Source: Phycisphaerae bacterium (GTDB taxonomy: Bacteria; Planctomycetota; Phycisphaerae; SM23-33). From it: a stretch of 6,658 bases of DNA. How positions within the stretch are numbered: position 1 is the stretch's first letter; every line of letters begins with the position of its first letter. The notes under the pieces were generated by a model that saw nothing but the letters and a program-made list of their open reading frames with translations, was not told the origin of the DNA and made no database searches. Positions 6,201-6,658 of the stretch are shown here, piece by piece. The stretch covers positions 1-6,658 of the forward strand of contig DAOVQV010000085.1 in NCBI GenBank assembly GCA_030628445.1, in the 5' to 3' direction. A program made the translations under genes and the position numbers.

Positions 6201-6658
6201 GGTTCCATTGACGGTGAGGAGGTCCACACCGTCATTGACCGCGCCGGTATCGAACACGTTGATCAGCGAATCGCCGTTCCCGAATGCGTTGACGATGTAA
6301 TCGTCGCTCCCACTCTGCCCGTCGAGGTTCAAGACTGCGGCCAGGCCGTTCAGCGTATCGGGAAGGGCGAGGTCGTCGTTGACTGTGATCTCGTCGTCAC
6401 CGGCCTCGCCGCTGACATTCGTAACCCCGCTGATCGTCTCGATGACGACCTCGTCGTCACCGCCCCCGGCGTAGAGGTTCGTTAGACCGGTGTGGGTAGC
6501 GTCAATGGTGAAATCGTCGTTCCCGCCGCCCAGCGAGAGGTTCAGCGTCTCGAACCCGGTGTATTCGATGCCCTTGGCCGCATTATTACCGGCCATGTCG
6601 AGCCCGGTCAGTCGCGTCGCGGTCAGCCGACCGACGTTCGCCGCGCTATCCCCGCTGT
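279..6658 (-). CDS. Giant RTX-type calcium-binding beta-roll protein with Calx-beta-like repeats, N-terminus outside the window
   Basis: One uninterrupted minus-strand frame fills the window from the right edge to a TAG at 279-281. The first ATG inside it (6594-6596; used here as residue 1) is not the real start. Twenty more in-frame codons precede it up to the edge, and they complete a module that occurs again at 3801-4040. From residue 1 there are 2,105 residues. Dozens of GGxGxDxI/F motifs, the hallmark of hemolysin-type Ca2+-binding repeats, are interleaved with Ig-like DND repeats and non-repeat modules. The protein has no Cys, 17 Lys, and abundant Asp, Gly and Asn. Such proteins are normally exported unfolded (commonly by type I secretion) and fold outside the cell on binding calcium; adhesion, surface-layer or matrix roles are typical. 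No enzymatic domain is recognisable here, and no transporter genes are visible. Reading frame and class are certain; biological role and export route are inferred. Confidence -1.
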   Translation of the reverse strand, partial: SGDSAANVGRLTATRLTGLDMAGNNAAKGIEYTGFETLNLSLGGGNDDFTIDATHTGLTNLYAGGGDDEVVIETISGVTNVSGEAGDDEITVNDDLALPDTLNGLAAVLNLDGQSGSDDYIVNAFGNGDSLINVFDTGAVNDGVDLLTVNGTADPDQFLLRANFAAVLVDTDQDGTFDTAERINYDQNLNEGIVLNGLGGNDHFAGDDNSATTTLNGGAGNDTFQIGQVFNADRLPPHVAGGDEIVTTHTTVGYLTNGASLPLTANGGAGEDEFVVFRNLAPVSLNGGADNDTFTVRAFALAQTGQMDPNQQQTQVDGGEGADVIEYAINAPVSINGGDGLDIVRVLGTEFGDRFVVTYQGVYGAGLFVAYVGVESVELHAGDGDDEIYVLSTSAAVKTSIFGGAGSDHFYVGENAPVVVANDLRGHTGLIDHTIDTAIVDRDPAYDEVTIVGLDVNVTDNDASDVVLIESGGQTRISENGLTDSYSIRLSRAPTANVTVTVSTPILPPEVTNLGGAALRVSTGGGTPASALTLVFTPANWNTPQTVTVHAVNDTLGEQTEVLPIMHSVISADSSYHALAIRSVPVQIIDNDSAGVIVTPSGVSTDVLEGGFTDTYILSLTHAPSGPVSIQLDGDSGLALSQTTVTLDDSNWNTGVAVSVSASDDVLIEGPQVLRIGHSVLTGAAGRDTSFDAITIGAVEVNIFDNDAPGVIVTPTDGSTDVLEGGTSDTYTVQLTQQPAGTVTVEVQAIPTPTTSGGPGDVQVSTSATALTFTPANWDTPQVVSVWGIDDAVEDDPAAQGFAKQLRTLTGIGGPLFIEGAGGDVSIFGIPVPVMLPTESDTAGGGSGSAVHSAQEAPGDVDVLDIVDIDAVADDSGVLTGTNLSGLGMGGDLVLETSAGIFETIPQGITYGTVEIIELQLGSGNETLDVQSVASDAITVVRGHAGDDTFNVSAADAPGAMLVMYGDTAAGDTHRGLGGDDTIDASAAGLGATYYGGVGNDTILGGAGEDRVAGGSGDDVLGGGSGNDLILGDSGFDVDRNIRITSIVFTGLPGEDDFDDTGNDIINPGDGQDIVFGDHGVITQDGGTTGVLTEVGALASAWTVNPHLGGDDTISANANAHAAFGGQDVVFGGDDLIFAGAGNDTIIGGSGRDVLLGDVGIIRLDIDSDLGTVDRIRVDLPGVGGDDAIEGGDADDLILGGFGGDTIAGNAGNDVIIGDSGRILLTGGVIERIETTDPAIGGPDTISGGTDRDVILGGVAGDNISGGAENDVIIGDNGFVDYTIDDGDPSDIDQISVAEPNIGGGDIIDAGAGNDIVLAGTAGDTVHGGQGNDLIFGDHGIVSGEIDATLLPLAMQNDPFTFTAIYTQDTQGGGSDELYGDGGDDIILGQQGADTIYGGSEHDDLIGGHNVSGGHDGGDSIDGGAGNDAIAGDNAVILRRGDAVSPRFRILNGTTLYADDGSADVGPEHQSDPRGAAGRDITLLDHSDSPPAATFGGDYIAGGPNDDVIFAQLGDDVVQGDASIAEFVSAADPSMDGPDDGDDYIEGNGGNDLIFGNQGQDDIIGGSSDLFGLSAPTQRPDGSDWIFGGSGTAAARNTMGDLSDDAHARDADVILGDNGIIYRPVLGGALLSFNYDTYAGAIRIVASAYDLLDYTPGYGAADIGTGDLIHGESGDDVIHGMAGNDILFGDAQDDDLYGGNGDDWISGGSGHDGILGDDGKIQTARNGLSEPLYRLEPTTEQTINTPANHFLATIHEAGRLKKSVDLEPFDLGGKDVMYGGLGDDFMHGQAGDDALSGAEAIAAFYDAAAGRFGISIPDPIVAPTAILFDEVVGEFTDYNENDPWSKVENHALNFEAADPEGAKIDDGRDVIFGDLGNDWLVGGTNEDHIYGGLGSDLLNADDNLDTLGGANTQPDPDPFADADIAYGGGGRDVLIANTGADRLVDWAGEFNSYVVPFGPFGAFTVNRALMPRIPEFLYALSEADGADQTLGTDATRNGEPYGELGLVLQKDRGNPDWADQTGGPGDPQPGNIGGMRKDKFGTGPQTSSSITYTELAQSAEPISSSYLSDFDNGISGAPVVASSSAVSDGGDGQGDLTSDPTEADLASLGDLLASPLKKKLLGKLK
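282..530 (-). other. Ser/Asp-rich tail ending in a basic, amphipathic C-terminus (residues 2023-2105)
   Basis: Residues 2023-2093 are low-complexity and rich in Ser, Gly, Asp and Ala (SSSYLSDFDNGISG, ASSSAVSDGGDGQGDLTSD), likely disordered. The last 20 or so residues switch to a helix-prone pattern, ADLASLGDLLASPL then KKKLLGKLK, with five lysines in the final nine positions. Type I secretion signals lie at extreme C-termini, but the familiar ones are not this lysine-rich, so this may be an unusual export signal or an anchoring helix. There is no LPXTG, PEP-CTERM or dockerin signature. Confidence -1.
531..899 (-). other. Non-repetitive conserved end domain (IANTGADRLVDW...NSYVVPFGPFG), residues 1900-2022
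   Basis: One last beta-roll-like turn (AYGGGGRDVLIANTGADRLV) runs into a segment unlike RTX repeats. It reads DWAGEFNSYVVPFGPFGAF, MPRIPEFLYALSEADGADQT, RNGEPYGELGLVLQKDRGNP and DWADQTGGPGDPQPGNIGG. It is rich in aromatic residues and proline, which suggests a folded globular cap at the end of the beta-roll. I recognise this string pattern as recurring near the C-terminus of giant RTX-like proteins, but know of no functional assignment. Plausible roles are capping the roll, surface interaction or part of an export signal. Presence of a distinct domain is well supported; function is unknown. Confidence -1.
900..2549 (-). other. Long degenerate beta-roll block with non-repeating inserts (residues 1350-1899)
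   Basis: Nonapeptide turns continue (LYGDGGDDIILGQQGADTIY; HGESGDDVIHGMAGNDILFG; VIFGDLGNDWLVGGTNEDHI) but no longer form a regular array. They alternate with unique stretches: GGHNVSGGHDGGD at 1387-1399, RGAAGRDITLLDHS at 1454-1467, LSFNYDTYAG...DLLDYTPGYG at 1611-1639, and IAAFYDAAAGRFGIS at 1781-1795. GDxG/GDNA punctuation persists at 1412, 1596, 1696 and 1853. Lysine returns here after being nearly absent: three in residues 1-1699, then K1700, K1741, K1742, K1754, K1826 and K1843. I recall closely similar stretches in the same order in other giant beta-roll proteins. That suggests a fixed, co-inherited block rather than freely expanding repeats. No catalytic motif is recognised. Confidence -1.
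2550..3800 (-). repeat. Dense RTX beta-roll array with ~60-residue higher-order units ending in GDxG (residues 933-1349)
   Basis: Runs of GGxGxDxIxxG nonapeptides pack closely here (for example GGVGNDTILGGAGED, GGSGDDVLGGGSGND). The array is punctuated by GDxG at residues 1012, 1057, 1137, 1198, 1255 and 1317. From 1137 the spacing is 61, 57 and 62 residues. Each regular unit has three or four beta-roll turns ending D(V/I)(I/L)(L/I/F)GDxG, then a non-RTX insert of about 25 residues with the consensus I(D/E/R)(R/Q)I.V/T..P.(I/V)GG.D, and then the roll resumes. Aligned insert cores are VDRIRVDLPGVGG, IERIETTDPAIGG and IDQISVAEPNIGG. The insert looks like a beta-hairpin or two-strand excursion from the roll at a fixed register. 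Ca2+ binding by the Asp-containing turns is established for the motif family; the geometry of the inserts is inference. Confidence -1.
3801..4040 (-). repeat. Module copy B (DDSGVLTGTNLSGLGM...GITY...LGSGNETL), residues 853-932
   Basis: This is the complete internal copy of the module cut off at the right edge. Its order is ADDSGVLTGTNLSGLGM, a 19-residue insert relative to copy A, GITYGTVEIIELQLGSGNET, a short strand, and GHAGDDTFNV, the first beta-roll turn of the large downstream array. In both copies the module immediately precedes a run of Ca2+-binding repeats, so a role as N-terminal cap of a beta-roll is a reasonable inference. The evidence is the aligned motif order; I know no structure for this module. 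Confidence -1.
4041..4274 (-). other. Non-repeat linker module (GIGGPLFIEG...VMLPTESD), residues 775-852
   Basis: After the third Ig-like unit breaks off, the chain reads FAKQLRTLTGIGGPLFIEG, then GGDVSIFGIPVPVMLPTESD, then a Gly/Ser-rich flexible stretch (TAGGGSGSAVHSAQEAPGD), then VDVLDIVDID leading into module copy B. It contains no Ca2+-binding nonapeptide. The GGP(L)FIEG and MLPTES(D) signatures look like a defined small beta domain rather than random linker, and I recall similar strings (MLPGET-like) in related giant proteins. Its function is unknown. The Gly/Ser stretch at residues 821-840 is probably a hinge between the Ig-like stalk and the main beta-roll. Confidence -1.
4323..4340 (-). 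repeat. 18-nt direct repeat, copy 2 (encodes FTPANW of Calx-beta-like unit 3)
   Basis: Exact match to 5034-5051, encoding residues 753-758. Unit 2 lies between them and has diverged at this spot (LDDSNW). Units 1 and 3 therefore share a closer recent history here than either does with the middle unit, or they share strong codon constraint. Confidence -1.
5034..5051 (-). repeat. 18-nt direct repeat, copy 1 (encodes FTPANW of Calx-beta-like unit 1)
   Basis: The plus-strand string CCAGTTGGCGGGGGTAAA is identical at 5034-5051 and 4323-4340. The copies are 711 bases (exactly 237 codons) apart, in the same frame, and encode residues 516-521. Codon choice is preserved at every position of this six-residue core. 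Confidence -1.
5397..6437 (-). other. Spaced beta-roll region with GGxGxDxF/V motifs (residues 54-400)
   Basis: Counting from copy A, twelve Ca2+-binding-type turns start near residues 23, 43, 63, 93, 177, 197, 247, 267, 298, 317, 361 and 383 (for example GGAGNDTFQI, GGADNDTFTV, AGDGDDEIYV). Neighbouring motifs often sit about 20 residues apart, one beta-roll turn, and are separated by longer non-motif stretches. The sixth motif position is usually aromatic or Val, rather than the Ile of the later array, so this is a distinct repeat class. Non-motif stretches such as residues 131-175 (GTADPDQFLLRA..., ERINYDQNLN) and 328-360 (GTEFGDRFVVTYQGVYGAG) look like conserved beta-rich inserts. I recall very similar segments, in the same order, from other giant planctomycete-type proteins. 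Ca2+ binding is inferred from the motifs. Confidence -1.
6438..6658 (-). repeat. Module copy A (GLTGL...GIEY...LGGGNDDF), cut by the window edge
   Basis: The 20 codons before the first in-frame Met plus residues 1-53 read GRLTATRLTGLDM, then GIEYTGFETLNLSLGGGNDD, then a GGGDDEVVIE beta-roll turn. The same order of elements recurs at residues 853-932 (GVLTGTNLSGLGM, GITYGTVEIIELQLGSGNET, GHAGDDTFNV). Both copies combine a 'L(T/S)GL(D/G)M' strand, a 'GI(E/T)Y' strand and an 'E..xLxLGxGN' turn that leads into Ca2+-binding repeats. The module looks like an N-terminal beta-roll cap or initiating segment. This copy runs off the window, so its upstream part is unknown. Confidence -1.

Noticed and set aside
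5577..6485. A 302-codon open frame on the plus strand, and the shorter one at 4926-5531
   Set aside because: Also in exact antisense register; their Val/Asp-rich translation is the complement of GAC/GTC-type codons in the sense strand.
6594..6596. ATG as the start of the giant protein
   Set aside because: The frame is open for 20 further codons to the window edge, and those codons complete a module repeated at 3801-4040.

Overview
The window is almost entirely one minus-strand gene. It encodes a giant, modular, calcium-binding RTX-type (beta-roll) protein whose last 2,105+ residues lie here. Its N-terminus is missing: the reading frame runs without a stop off the right edge. A short plus-strand coding region at the left edge (positions 2-223) is the C-terminal end of a different gene. 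It carries a winged-helix domain and converges on the giant gene across a 55-base gap.

From right to left, the giant protein reads as follows. First comes the end of a beta-strand-rich module cut by the window edge (6438-6658). Next is a spaced beta-roll region with GGxGxDxF-type motifs (5397-6437). Three Calx-beta-like Ig-fold repeats bounded by DND motifs follow (4275-5279), the third of them incomplete, then a linker module (4041-4274). A second copy of the edge module comes next (3801-4040). After it lies a dense beta-roll array with a higher-order unit of about 60 residues ending in GDxG (2550-3800). A long, irregular, degenerate beta-roll block follows (900-2549), then a non-repetitive end domain (531-899). 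Last are a Ser/Asp-rich tail and a strongly basic C-terminus (282-530).

The DNA is GC-rich. The visible protein has no cysteine and only 17 lysines in 2,105 residues, and it is very rich in Asp and Gly. That is what one expects of a secreted or surface protein that folds on binding extracellular calcium. The architecture resembles giant uncharacterised proteins that I recall from Planctomycetota and some other environmental Gram-negative bacteria. That taxonomic hint comes from memory of the family, not from any marker in the window, and it is weak. No secretion genes, RNA genes, mobile elements, CRISPR arrays or tRNAs are visible.

The two genes show no clear functional link; they are simply convergent neighbours. 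The remarkable content is the internal organisation of the giant protein, not a multi-gene system.
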